10,636 bases of DNA from CAMBDR01 sp046597185 (GTDB lineage: Bacteria; Pseudomonadota; Gammaproteobacteria; Burkholderiales; Burkholderiaceae_D): NCBI GenBank assembly GCA_046597185.1, contig JBKJLF010000355.1:1-10636 (forward strand). The letters are read 5' to 3'. A model generated the notes under the pieces. The model saw only the letters and a list, made by a program, of their open reading frames with translations. It did no database searches and had not been told where the DNA came from. Positions within the stretch are counted from its first letter, which is position 1; each line of letters begins with the position of its first letter. A program made the position numbers and the translations under genes. Shown here one piece after another: positions 1 to 6,373 of the stretch.

Positions 1-1115
1 CTGGCATTGGCTGCCAGTGCCGTCACGCCTGCCGGCAGCGGAATGGCTGCGCCCTGGGCATCTTTTACCACGCCAGTATTGACGGTGACGATATTGTTGG
101 CGCTCTTGCTGCTAACCCGATTGGTGTTGGGGTCGATCACCAGATCCAGTTTGGTCACCATGCGGCCATAAAATCCGGTTTGGGTCAAAATTCTGCCGTC
201 AGGGCGGGTGCAATTATATTCTGCATGGGTATGGCCGCTGATAACCGCATCAATCCGCGCATCAAAACGATCCACCAAGGCGGCGATTTCACTGCTCAAG
301 CCGGGGCAAGTTTTGTCATTGACTTTGCTGGCCGTGGTAAAACCACCTTGATGCATCAAGACCACAATCGATGCCGCGCCCTGGTTCAGGATTTCTGGCA
401 CCAGGCGGTTGACGGTTTCCACTTCGTCGGTAAATTGCAAACCCGCCACGCCTGCCGGGGTGACTACGGAGGGCGTATCTTTCAGGGTTAAACCAATAAA
501 GCCGATTTTTTGCCCACCCACGGTGCGGATGGTGTAGGGTTCAAACAAGGTGCGTTGCGTGCTTTGTTCGATCACGTTGGCGGCCAGATATTGGAATTTG
601 GCACCGGCAAACTTGCCATCGGTCATACAGGTATCGACCCCGACCACGCCGCGTGTACCATCGGTCGAGCGTGGGAAGCAGCCACCGTTTTGCAAGCGGC
701 GCAATTCGGTCGCGCCTTTGTCGAATTCATGATTGCCCACCGAACTGACATCCAGACCAATCGCATTGAGCGCGTCAATCGTTGGTTCGTCATGAAACAG
801 TGCAGAAGACAATGGCGATGCGCCGACCATATCACCCGCTGCCACCACCAGGGTATTAGTGTTTTGCGCTTTTAAATCGCCAATCAGGGTGGCCAGGAAG
901 GCCGCACCACCCGCCGACACTTTGGTGCCTGCCGGGTTGGCCGGGTCGTTGACCGTGACGCTGCCAGAAGGGGCTGACAAATTGCCATGGAAATCATTCA
1001 TGCCAATAATCGAAACCGTAACGGGTGCTTGGGGGGTTGACGATCCTGAGCAGCCTGCGAGTAAGCCAATGGTCATGGCGAGCGCGGTGCCGGCAAATAT
1101 TTTGTGTTGTATCAT
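1..1115 (-). CDS. 5'-nucleotidase / bifunctional metallophosphatase lipoprotein (5' part, runs off left edge)
   Basis: About 371 codons are present and no stop is reached, so the C-terminal part is outside the window. The N-terminus is a lipoprotein signal: a hydrophobic stretch, then lipobox LLAGC with the acylated Cys at residue 22 and Ser at +2, which suggests the outer membrane. The calcineurin-like metallophosphatase domain follows, with metal-binding motifs in order: NDFHGN (D41, H43), AGDMVG (D95), GNHEFD (N128, H129), VLMHQGG (H255) and SGHTHAEY (H295, H297). This is the UshA/5'-nucleotidase order. Such enzymes hydrolyse nucleotides or UDP-sugars outside the cytoplasm; the exact substrate cannot be read here. 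Extra Cys residues (about 146 and 163, then 270 and after the GHTH motif) could form disulfides. The ATG at 1115 was chosen because GGAG lies 6 nt upstream and the signal peptide starts there. The usual C-terminal nucleotide-specificity domain cannot be checked. Confidence 0.9.
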   Translation of the reverse strand, partial: MIQHKIFAGTALAMTIGLLAGCSGSSTPQAPVTVSIIGMNDFHGNLSAPSGSVTVNDPANPAGTKVSAGGAAFLATLIGDLKAQNTNTLVVAAGDMVGASPLSSALFHDEPTIDALNAIGLDVSSVGNHEFDKGATELRRLQNGGCFPRSTDGTRGVVGVDTCMTDGKFAGAKFQYLAANVIEQSTQRTLFEPYTIRTVGGQKIGFIGLTLKDTPSVVTPAGVAGLQFTDEVETVNRLVPEILNQGAASIVVLMHQGGFTTASKVNDKTCPGLSSEIAALVDRFDARIDAVISGHTHAEYNCTRPDGRILTQTGFYGRMVTKLDLVIDPNTNRVSSKSANNIVTVNTGVVKDAQGAAIPLPAGVTALAANA

Positions 1116-1167
1116 GAAAAACTCCGAGGGGCAAAAAGGTGGTAAGGCGAAATGGTAAAAGGTGCGC

Positions 1168-1177
1168 ATTATACCAA
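1168..1177 (-). promoter_or_regulatory. Extended -10 promoter of the 5'-nucleotidase gene
   Basis: On the minus strand TATAAT (1168-1173) is preceded by TTGG, giving the extended -10 pattern TGnTATAAT. The predicted start near 1161 leaves a 5' UTR of about 45 nt before the ATG at 1115. No good -35 box is seen at 16-18 bp, which an extended -10 can tolerate. Confidence 0.55.
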
Positions 1178-1274
1178 GCATTCATGACGATGATGTGACG
1201 TGAATATTGAATTTGTTGCCAAATCGATACACTGCGTGTCAATTTTCTCTATTGTGTCGTGTGATGCTTGTCGG

Positions 1275-1306
1275 CTGGTGCGGTTTGCGGCATTCTGGCG
1301 CACCAG
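1275..1306 (+). other. Perfect 8-bp stem hairpin just upstream of the SD of the small secreted protein gene
   Basis: CTGGTGCG (1275-1282) and CGCACCAG (1299-1306) are perfect inverted complements with a 16-nt loop. Two G-T pairs can extend the stem at its base. It ends about 10 nt before the GAGGA Shine-Dalgarno at 1316-1320 and is followed by TTAATTTTTG. In mRNA it could act as a 5' UTR structure or weak terminator. No function is shown by the sequence alone. Confidence 0.45.
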
Positions 1307-1325
1307 TTAATTTTTGAGGAAGACA

Positions 1326-1817
1326 ATGAAGGTGTATAGGTTGCATGGGTTGCATAGGTTGCGTGGACTGATTGGGGGCCTGATCGGGTGTGTGGGGATG
1401 AATTTGGCGGATGTGCAAGCGGGTCAGGCGGAGTTTTTGCCGCAAATTAGTGCAGCGGCGCAGCAGGCCGAGCGTGAGTGTAATCATTTAATGCATGACA
1501 ATGCCGACGAATACATCAATTGTCTGGATACGCTGGATCGGGATGTAAAAGGTAAAACCAGGGATGTGCAAGCCCGGCGTTTGGGTTTTGCCTATTTTGG
1601 TTGGGTCGGTGCCACGCGTTGGGGGCGTACCAGCTTGCCGGGTTCGGACGAAGCGGCTTTGCGCTATTATTTGCGCTTTTTGCCCTTGCAACAGCAATTA
1701 AAAATCACGGATCAGGATTTATGCGGCACCGTTGCAGGCTCTTGCCAAGAGCGGCTGGCGCAATTGGTTGAAATTAAAAAAGTAGTGGCGGCAAAAAAAT
1801 CGGCTAAAAAACCGTAG
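1326..1817 (+). CDS. Small secreted cysteine-paired protein of unknown function
   Basis: The product is 163 residues. I chose ATG 1326 because GAGGA sits 5 nt upstream; a TTG four codons earlier would overlap that SD. The N-terminus is basic, then hydrophobic (about residues 14-28), with a plausible signal peptidase site after VQA (A32). This implies export to the periplasm or outside. The mature part has exactly four Cys (52, 66, 133, 140), spaced as C-x13-C and C-x6-C, which fits two disulfides. A Trp/aromatic-rich middle (YFGWVGATRWG, about 90-100) precedes a Lys-rich tail (VVAAKKSAKKP). I do not recognise the family and assign no function. It is convergent with the trp operon and separated from it by a hairpin. 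A 9-bp tandem repeat lies in its signal-peptide coding region. Confidence 0.75.
   Translation: MKVYRLHGLHRLRGLIGGLIGCVGMNLADVQAGQAEFLPQISAAAQQAERECNHLMHDNADEYINCLDTLDRDVKGKTRDVQARRLGFAYFGWVGATRWGRTSLPGSDEAALRYYLRFLPLQQQLKITDQDLCGTVAGSCQERLAQLVEIKKVVAAKKSAKKP
1336..1362 (+). repeat. 9-bp tandem repeat, three copies, in signal-peptide coding region
   Basis: Units ATAGGTTGC, ATGGGTTGC and ATAGGTTGC follow one another directly, with one mismatch in the middle unit. The unit length is a multiple of three, so copy-number change would keep the frame. It encodes a repeating Arg/His-Leu pattern in the N-terminal region of the signal peptide. Confidence 0.8.
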
Positions 1818-1818
1818 G

Positions 1819-1836
1819 GTGGGCACCCGTGCCCAC
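1819..1836. terminator. Palindrome between convergent genes (REP-like; possible bidirectional terminator)
   Basis: GTGGGCA (1819-1825), loop CCCG, TGCCCAC (1830-1836) form a perfect 7-bp GC-rich stem. It begins 2 nt after the stop of the secreted-protein gene and ends 8 nt before the trpC stop. No T-tract follows on either strand, so it is not a classical rho-independent terminator. Short GTGGGCA/TGCCCAC palindromes are, from memory, dispersed in many bacterial genomes, so it may equally be a REP-like element. Confidence 0.5.
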
Positions 1837-1844
1837 GCGTAACC

Positions 1845-2639
1845 TCAAGCAAACAGCCGAGCCAATTCAACCCCCGGATCAGGCGCGCGCATAAACGCTT
1901 CCCCCACCAAAAAGGCATGCACCTGGGCGTCGCGCATGCGCGCCACATCGTCAGGCGTCAGAATACCGGATTCGGTAATAATCAATTTGTCAGGTGGAAT
2001 GCGTGGCAACAAGCCCAGAGTGGTATCGAGCGAGGTAGCAAAAGTGCGCAAATTGCGGTTGTTGATGCCGACCAAGGCACTTTGCAGCGTCAGCGCGGTT
2101 TCCAACTCTTCGCCGTTATGTACTTCGATGAGTACGCCCATGCCCAGTTCCAGCGCGCACGCTTCCAGTTCCCGCATCAGGCCGGGGTCGAGTGCGGCCA
2201 CAATCAACAAAATACAGTCTGCGCCCCAATGCCGGGCTTGATAGACTTGATACATATCGATCATAAAGTCTTTGCGTAGCACGGGCAGGGCGCACGCCGC
2301 GCGCGCCTGTTGCAAATAATCCGGGCTGCCCTGAAAGAAATGTTCATCGGTCAGCACCGAAAGACAAGCCGCACCATATTGGGCATACGATGTGGCAATT
2401 TGCGTGGGTTGAAAATCTGCGCGCAACACGCCCTTGGAGGGCGAGGCTTTTTTGATTTCGGCAATCACTGCCGCTTGGCCGTGCGCAATTTTCTGGCGCA
2501 TAGCCGCTTCAAAACCACGCACAGGTTGGGCTTTACTATTTTCGACTTCGCGCCGTAAGCTGGCAAAATCGCGGTATTTTTTGGCGGCGGCGACTTCATC
2601 GGCCTTGACTGCCAAAATTTGATTCAAAATATCGGACAT
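1845..2639 (-). CDS. trpC: Indole-3-glycerol-phosphate synthase
   Basis: The product is 264 residues, normal for a monofunctional TrpC. It closes the indole ring: 1-(2-carboxyphenylamino)-1-deoxyribulose 5-phosphate becomes indole-3-glycerol phosphate, CO2 and water, in the cytoplasm. The (beta/alpha)8 motifs are all there: AEIKKASPSKG (E61, K63), LTDEHFFQGS (about 96-105), LRKDFMID with the catalytic Lys K123, LIEVHNGEE, GINNRNL and ITESGI with the C-terminal phosphate site. AAGGA lies 5 nt upstream of the ATG. It is the last gene of the trpEGDC operon in this window. The 54-nt gap from trpD is wider than the other gaps and holds an 11-bp tandem repeat. It is not fused to TrpF as in enteric bacteria. 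Confidence 0.97.
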   Translation of the reverse strand: MSDILNQILAVKADEVAAAKKYRDFASLRREVENSKAQPVRGFEAAMRQKIAHGQAAVIAEIKKASPSKGVLRADFQPTQIATSYAQYGAACLSVLTDEHFFQGSPDYLQQARAACALPVLRKDFMIDMYQVYQARHWGADCILLIVAALDPGLMRELEACALELGMGVLIEVHNGEELETALTLQSALVGINNRNLRTFATSLDTTLGLLPRIPPDKLIITESGILTPDDVARMRDAQVHAFLVGEAFMRAPDPGVELARLFA

Positions 2640-2669
2640 AATTTTCCTTGATTGGTCGATGAATGTGCT

Positions 2670-2702
2670 AACTAAGCGCTAACTAAGCGCTAACTAAGCG
2701 CT
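2670..2702. repeat. 11-bp perfect tandem repeat, three copies, spanning the trpD stop codon
   Basis: AACTAAGCGCT occurs three times without mismatch. On the coding (minus) strand the first copy supplies the final Ala codon and the TAG stop of trpD (2694-2696); the other two extend into the trpD-trpC gap. Each unit contains the palindrome AGCGCT, so neighbouring copies can pair as 6-bp stems with a 5-nt loop. Confidence 0.9.
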
Positions 2703-3728
2703 ACCCAGCCGCTGCGTGCAGGCGATAAATTGCTCCAGCTTGGCGCGTGCTGCACCACTTTCAATCGCTTCCCGCGCCAGGCCAACGCCAGCTTGAATCG
2801 AATTGCAAACGCCCGCCGCATACAAGGCGCAGGCCGAATTCAAAATCACGATATCCTGCGGTGCACCACCCTGGTTATCCAGTACACCGAGCAGCATTTG
2901 CTTCGATTGCGCCGCATCGGCTACCTTCAGTTGGCGGCTGTCACGCATGGTGAAGCCAAAATCTTCCGGGTGGATTTCGTATTCGCGAATCTCCCCATCC
3001 ACCAGTTCTGCCACCATGGTGGCCGCCCCCAGCGAGACTTCATCCAGATTGTCGCGCCCCCACACCACCAGTGCATGTTGCGCGCCCAGGCGTTGCAATA
3101 CGCGCGCCTGAATCCCGACCAAATCGGGGTGGAATACACCCATCAACACATTCGGTGCGCCAGCGGGGTTGGTGAGCGGGCCTAAAATATTGAAAATGGT
3201 GCGCACCCCCAGTTCGCGCCGCACCGGGGCGGCATGCTTCATCGCGGCATGGTGATTCGGGGCAAACATAAAGCCGATATTACATTCACCGATGGATGCG
3301 GCCACCTGCTCCGGCTGGAGGTTAATATTCGCACCCAGGGCTTCCAACACATCGGCACTGCCGGAGGAAGACGACACGCTACGGCCGCCATGCTTGGCGA
3401 TGCGTGCCCCGGCGGCGGCGGCCACAAACATGCTGGTGGTGGAAATATTGAAGGTGTGCGCGCTGTCACCACCAGTGCCCACGATGTCGAGCAAATTACG
3501 GGTGTCGGCCAAAGGTACTTTGGTAGAAAACTCGCGCATCACCTGGGCGGCGGCGGCGATTTCGCCAATGGTTTCGCGTTTCACGCGCAAACCCATGGTG
3601 AGTGCGGCAATCATCACCGGTGTCATTTCGCCACTCATTAAGCGGCGGAATAAAATCAGCATTTCATCGTGGAAAATTTCGCGATGTTCGATACAGCGGG
3701 TCAGTGCGTCTTGATTGGAAATGGTCAT
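2694..3728 (-). CDS. trpD: Anthranilate phosphoribosyltransferase
   Basis: The product is 344 residues, the usual size of a stand-alone TrpD. It transfers phosphoribose from PRPP to anthranilate, the second step of the tryptophan branch. The N-terminal helical domain (1-75) is followed by the PRPP-binding GTGGD loop (84-88), NIST (94-97), and KHGGRSVSSSSGSADVLE (from K111), the anthranilate/phosphate region. GRDNLDEVS near residue 230 supplies acidic Mg-binding residues. The second Lys common in the loop SSKSGSAD is Ser here; I believe other betaproteobacteria also vary at this place. GAGGA lies 6 nt before the ATG. It starts 15 nt after the trpG stop, so translation is probably closely linked. 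It ends inside an 11-bp tandem repeat. Confidence 0.97.
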   Translation of the reverse strand: MTISNQDALTRCIEHREIFHDEMLILFRRLMSGEMTPVMIAALTMGLRVKRETIGEIAAAAQVMREFSTKVPLADTRNLLDIVGTGGDSAHTFNISTTSMFVAAAAGARIAKHGGRSVSSSSGSADVLEALGANINLQPEQVAASIGECNIGFMFAPNHHAAMKHAAPVRRELGVRTIFNILGPLTNPAGAPNVLMGVFHPDLVGIQARVLQRLGAQHALVVWGRDNLDEVSLGAATMVAELVDGEIREYEIHPEDFGFTMRDSRQLKVADAAQSKQMLLGVLDNQGGAPQDIVILNSACALYAAGVCNSIQAGVGLAREAIESGAARAKLEQFIACTQRLGSA

Positions 3729-3743
3729 GATGCGTCCTCAAAA

Positions 3744-4313
3744 TCAAATGGTGGTTTGCAAAAAACGCTGCAACAGCGCGTGGCCGTGTTCCGATAAAAT
3801 CGATTCCGGGTGAAATTGCACCCCTTCAATCGCATACTCTTTATGGCGCACGCCCATAATTTCGCCATCCTCAGTCCAGGCGGTAATTTCCAGACAATCC
3901 GGCACGGAGCTGCGTTCAATCGCCAGCGAGTGGTAGCGGATGACCGTAAACGGATTGGGCAAACCGGTGAACACGCCCACGCCAGTGTGATGAATCGGCG
4001 AAGTTTTGCCATGCATCACCTGCTTGGCGCGAATCACTTTGCCGCCAAACGCAGTGGCAATGCCCTGATGGCCCAGGCACACCCCCAGCATCGGCACCTT
4101 GCCGGCAAACTGGCGTAAGACTTCGACTGAAATCCCCGCTTCGAGCGGGGTTTTGGGGCCGGGCGAAATGCAAATATGGTCGGGCTTCAAGGCGCGAATG
4201 TCATCGAGCGTAATTTCATCATTGCGATGGGTGGCGACTTCGGCCCCGAGTTCACCAAAATACTGCACCAAATTATAGGTGAACGAGTCATAGTTATCGA
4301 TCATGAGCAACAT
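3744..4313 (-). CDS. trpG: Anthranilate synthase component II (glutamine amidotransferase)
   Basis: The product is 189 residues, a full-length class I glutamine amidotransferase subunit. It releases ammonia from glutamine and passes it to TrpE. It opens with MIDNYDSFTYNLVQYF, has the oxyanion-hole region ISPGP (49-53), the nucleophile elbow GVCLGHQ with C79, HGKTSPI, and the catalytic His/Glu in FHPES (H168, E170). The triad C79-H168-E170 is therefore complete. The residue after SPGP is Lys, where Cys or Gly is common; it is not catalytic. GGGAG lies 7 nt upstream. The gene is 15 nt from trpE and 15 nt from trpD. It may also serve PabB for folate synthesis, as many TrpG proteins do; nothing here shows whether it does. 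Confidence 0.97.
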   Translation of the reverse strand: MLLMIDNYDSFTYNLVQYFGELGAEVATHRNDEITLDDIRALKPDHICISPGPKTPLEAGISVEVLRQFAGKVPMLGVCLGHQGIATAFGGKVIRAKQVMHGKTSPIHHTGVGVFTGLPNPFTVIRYHSLAIERSSVPDCLEITAWTEDGEIMGVRHKEYAIEGVQFHPESILSEHGHALLQRFLQTTI

Positions 4314-4328
4314 GGTAAAACTCCCGTA

Positions 4329-5825
4329 TTAAAATTCGCCGTCAAGGCCGTCTTGCACTTGCTCTGCCGCGCGCAATACCGCACGGGCCTTGTTTTCGGT
4401 TTCCAGCCATTCCATTTCGGGAATCGAATCGGCCACAATCCCCGCCGCCGCCTGCACGTAGAGCATGCCGTCCTGAATGATGCCGGTGCGAATCGCAATC
4501 GCCAAATCCATAAAACCGCTGAACGACAAATAGCCGCAGGCACCGCCATAAATACCGCGTTTGGAAGGTTCCAATTCATCGATAATTTCCATCGCCCGCA
4601 CCTTCGGCGCGCCGGTGAGCGTGCCAGCCGGGAAAGTGGCTTTGAGCACATCCAGATTGGACAGGCCCGCTTTGAGTTTGCCATCCACATTCGAGACAAT
4701 ATGCTGTACGTGGGAGTATTTTTCCACCACCATTTGCTCGGTTACCTTGACGCTGCCGATTTCCGAAATGCGGCCCAAATCATTGCGTGCCAGATCGATC
4801 AACATCACATGTTCGGCAATTTCTTTCGGGTCGGACAGCAGTTCTTTGGCAAGGTGCAGGTCTTGCTCGGGCGTGTTGCCGCGTGGGCGCGTGCCGGCAA
4901 TCGGGCGCAAGGTGACTTTGCGGCTGCCGTCAGGCTGTTCTTCATTGCGCACCAAAATTTCGGGTGAGGCACCCACGATTTGCATCTCACCGAAATTGTA
5001 GAAATACATATATGGCGAAGGGTTCAGGGAGCGTAGCGCGCGGTACAGCGTGAGTGGCGAATCAACATACGGCTTTTTCAGGCGCTGGCCGATTTGCACT
5101 TGCATCAGGTCGCCCGCCATCACGTATTCATGCGCTTTGGCCACGGCCGCCAAATAATCTTCCTTGCTGGTTTCGCGGATGGTTTCGGTGCGTACCGAGC
5201 TAGAGGTGACCGGGGTATCGACGCCCCGGCGCAACAGCGCGCGTAATTCTTTTAAGCGTTGGCGCGCTTTGGAAAACGCTTCCGGTTGGGTCGGGTCGGC
5301 ATACACGATTAAATACAGCTTGCCGGAGAGATTATCGATGACCGCCAATTCTTCGGCCAACATTAATTTGATGTCGGGTAAATTGAGGGTATCGGGTGGT
5401 GTGGTGTGGGCCAGTTTTTTTTCGATATGGCGCACCGTATCATAACCAAAGAAACCTGCCAGACCACCGCAAAAACGCGGCAGGCCGGGGCGTAATGCCA
5501 CTTTAAAACGCGCTTGAAATTGTTCGATAAATTCCAGTGGATTGCCTTCATGGGTTTCGATGACTTTATCGTGTTTGATGACTTCGGTTAAGCTGTCGCT
5601 GCTGCGCAAAATAGTGTGGGCAGGCAGGCCGATAAAGGAAAAGCGCCCAAAGCGCTCGCCACCGACCACCGATTCCAGCAAGAAGGTATTTTTGCCGCCT
5701 TGCTGGCTTTGCGCCAATTTGAGATACAGTGAGAGTGGGGTTTCCAGATCGGCGAAGGCTTCGGCGATCAGGGGGATGCGATTATAGCCTTGGTTGGCCA
5801 GGGATTTGAATTCGAGTTCAGTCAT
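4329..5825 (-). CDS. trpE: Anthranilate synthase component I
   Basis: The product is 498 residues and, with TrpG, turns chorismate plus glutamine (or ammonia) into anthranilate. The N-terminal part carries LLES (49-52), the conserved tryptophan feedback site, so allosteric inhibition is expected. The chorismate-binding domain follows with GDLMQVQIGQRL, SPYMYFYNFG, GASPEILVR, PIAGTRPRG, LIDLARNDLGR, VEKYSHVQHIV, TFPAGTLTGAPK and YGGACGYLSFSG, all intact. I chose ATG 5825 (MTELEF...) over ATG 5837: GGAG lies 6 nt before 5825, and related proteins, from memory, begin MTELEF. The longer start has only AAGG 4 nt upstream and adds MEHI. It heads the operon, preceded by a long structured leader with a Trp-rich small ORF. 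Confidence 0.97.
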   Translation of the reverse strand: MTELEFKSLANQGYNRIPLIAEAFADLETPLSLYLKLAQSQQGGKNTFLLESVVGGERFGRFSFIGLPAHTILRSSDSLTEVIKHDKVIETHEGNPLEFIEQFQARFKVALRPGLPRFCGGLAGFFGYDTVRHIEKKLAHTTPPDTLNLPDIKLMLAEELAVIDNLSGKLYLIVYADPTQPEAFSKARQRLKELRALLRRGVDTPVTSSSVRTETIRETSKEDYLAAVAKAHEYVMAGDLMQVQIGQRLKKPYVDSPLTLYRALRSLNPSPYMYFYNFGEMQIVGASPEILVRNEEQPDGSRKVTLRPIAGTRPRGNTPEQDLHLAKELLSDPKEIAEHVMLIDLARNDLGRISEIGSVKVTEQMVVEKYSHVQHIVSNVDGKLKAGLSNLDVLKATFPAGTLTGAPKVRAMEIIDELEPSKRGIYGGACGYLSFSGFMDLAIAIRTGIIQDGMLYVQAAAGIVADSIPEMEWLETENKARAVLRAAEQVQDGLDGEF

Positions 5826-5872
5826 AATGTGCTCCATGCTGCCTTAAATTGGCGGCGTGACGGTATGCTTAA

Positions 5873-5893
5873 GATTCGGGAAGCGCCCGAACC
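5873..5893 (-). other. Leader hairpin upstream of trpE
   Basis: In the minus-strand RNA sense, GGTTCGGG, loop CGCTT and CCCGAATC form an 8-bp stem with one G-T pair. It lies about 48 nt upstream of the trpE start, and no T-tract follows directly. The CGGG of its 5' arm could instead pair with CCCG of the upstream ACCCCCGG, so two mutually exclusive folds are possible. Confidence 0.4.
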
Positions 5894-5911
5894 AGCGAAA
5901 AAACCGGGGGT

Positions 5912-5991
5912 AAAAAACAAGTTTGCAAGGGGGGGAAAGCGCGAACCAAAAAGCGCGAACCAAAAAGCGCGAACCAAAGCGCCATGCAAAC
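5912..5991 (-). terminator. Candidate attenuator terminator in the trp leader
   Basis: On the minus strand GTTTGCATGG (plus 5982-5991) can pair with CCTTGCAAAC (plus 5921-5930): nine pairs with one internal mismatch. TTG and six T residues follow (plus 5912-5917). The 51-nt loop is almost filled by the 14-bp tandem repeat. A loop this long is unusual for an intrinsic terminator. A second T6 tract follows CCCCCGG about 14 nt downstream. The call depends on a fold I cannot compute. Confidence 0.3.
5938..5979. repeat. 14-bp tandem repeat, three copies, in the trp leader
   Basis: AGCGCGAACCAAAA occurs at 5938-5951 and 5952-5965 perfectly, and at 5966-5979 with the last base changed. The unit is not a multiple of three, so it reads through all frames and creates spurious Trp/Phe/Arg-rich ORFs on the minus strand. 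It occupies most of the loop of the candidate attenuator hairpin. Confidence 0.9.
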
Positions 5992-6013
5992 AGCAAACTG
6001 CGCCTTGATGTAC

Positions 6014-6100
6014 TTAGCGCGCCAACATTTGCCAGCGTCGCCATAGCCAAGCCTCAAAGATGCCGGGGCGTAATACGCTTAGTTTTTTAGAAAGAAACAT
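6014..6100 (-). CDS. trpL: Candidate trp leader peptide (28 residues, Trp cluster WLWRRW)
   Basis: This small ORF begins ATG at 6100 and ends TAA at 6014. It codes for 28 residues and ends AWLWRRWQMLAR, with Trp at 18, 20 and 23, in the last third of the peptide. It lies on the same strand as trpE, about 190 nt upstream, and downstream of a plausible promoter. Trp codons near the end of a short ORF ahead of trpE are what transcription attenuation needs: a ribosome stalled on Trp codons changes the fold of the following RNA. Against the call, the SD is poor (only AAAGA, too far away) and no textbook set of terminator and antiterminator stems is obvious. Symbol and role are inference. It could also be a chance ORF. 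Confidence 0.45.
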   Translation of the reverse strand: MFLSKKLSVLRPGIFEAWLWRRWQMLAR

Positions 6101-6219
6101 GATATGAATAGTCTTTGATATCAGTTAATAAGAGTAAGGTTTGGGTTGGAATGGCAAGCAACAAACAAGAAAAAACAGAAAAAATCAGCAACAGCCCGCA
6201 CTTGGATTCACAGTCGCCC

Positions 6220-6228
6220 ACTATACCA
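6220..6228 (-). promoter_or_regulatory. Candidate extended -10 promoter for the trp leader and operon
   Basis: On the minus strand TGGTATAGT gives an extended -10 (TATAGT at plus 6220-6225, one mismatch). Transcription would start near 6213, about 113 nt before the leader-peptide ATG and 390 nt before trpE. No -35 box is visible at 17 bp. The context TTGGTATA resembles the 5'-nucleotidase promoter at the left of the window. Between this site and the leader ORF the RNA would be notably U-rich (6150-6190). Confidence 0.35.
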
Positions 6229-6373
6229 CCAAGTTTGTGTTTTTGCGTGCGCGTTTTGGAATTATCGTGATTTTTTTCGAGAAAATGGCTGGCGGGTAGG
6301 TGCGTTATGCTGGCAATGTGGCGTGGGTTGATTGGTTTGAATACAATGCTTGACTTAAATTGGCGGAAATGAG

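Noticed and set aside
1314..1325. TTG start four codons upstream for the small secreted protein
   Set aside because: It would place the start over the GAGGA Shine-Dalgarno that serves ATG 1326.
4176..4967. 263-codon plus-strand open frame over trpE and trpG
   Set aside because: It is a shadow of trpE/trpG, whose motifs are complete on the other strand; the shadow has no recognisable domain.
5826..5837. Longer trpE start at ATG 5837
   Set aside because: The ATG at 5825 has GGAG at 6 nt, and that SD lies inside the longer version; the added MEHI is not typical of the family as I recall it.
5844..6050. 68-codon minus-strand frame upstream of trpE with three scattered Trp residues, considered as a longer leader peptide
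   Set aside because: Much of it is translation of the 14-bp repeat in shifting frames, the Trp residues are not clustered, and it has no SD.
6146..6331. 61-codon plus-strand frame between the trp leader and the MAPEG remnant
   Set aside because: It has no SD, a low-complexity Lys/Gln start from an A-rich tract, and no similarity that I recognise.
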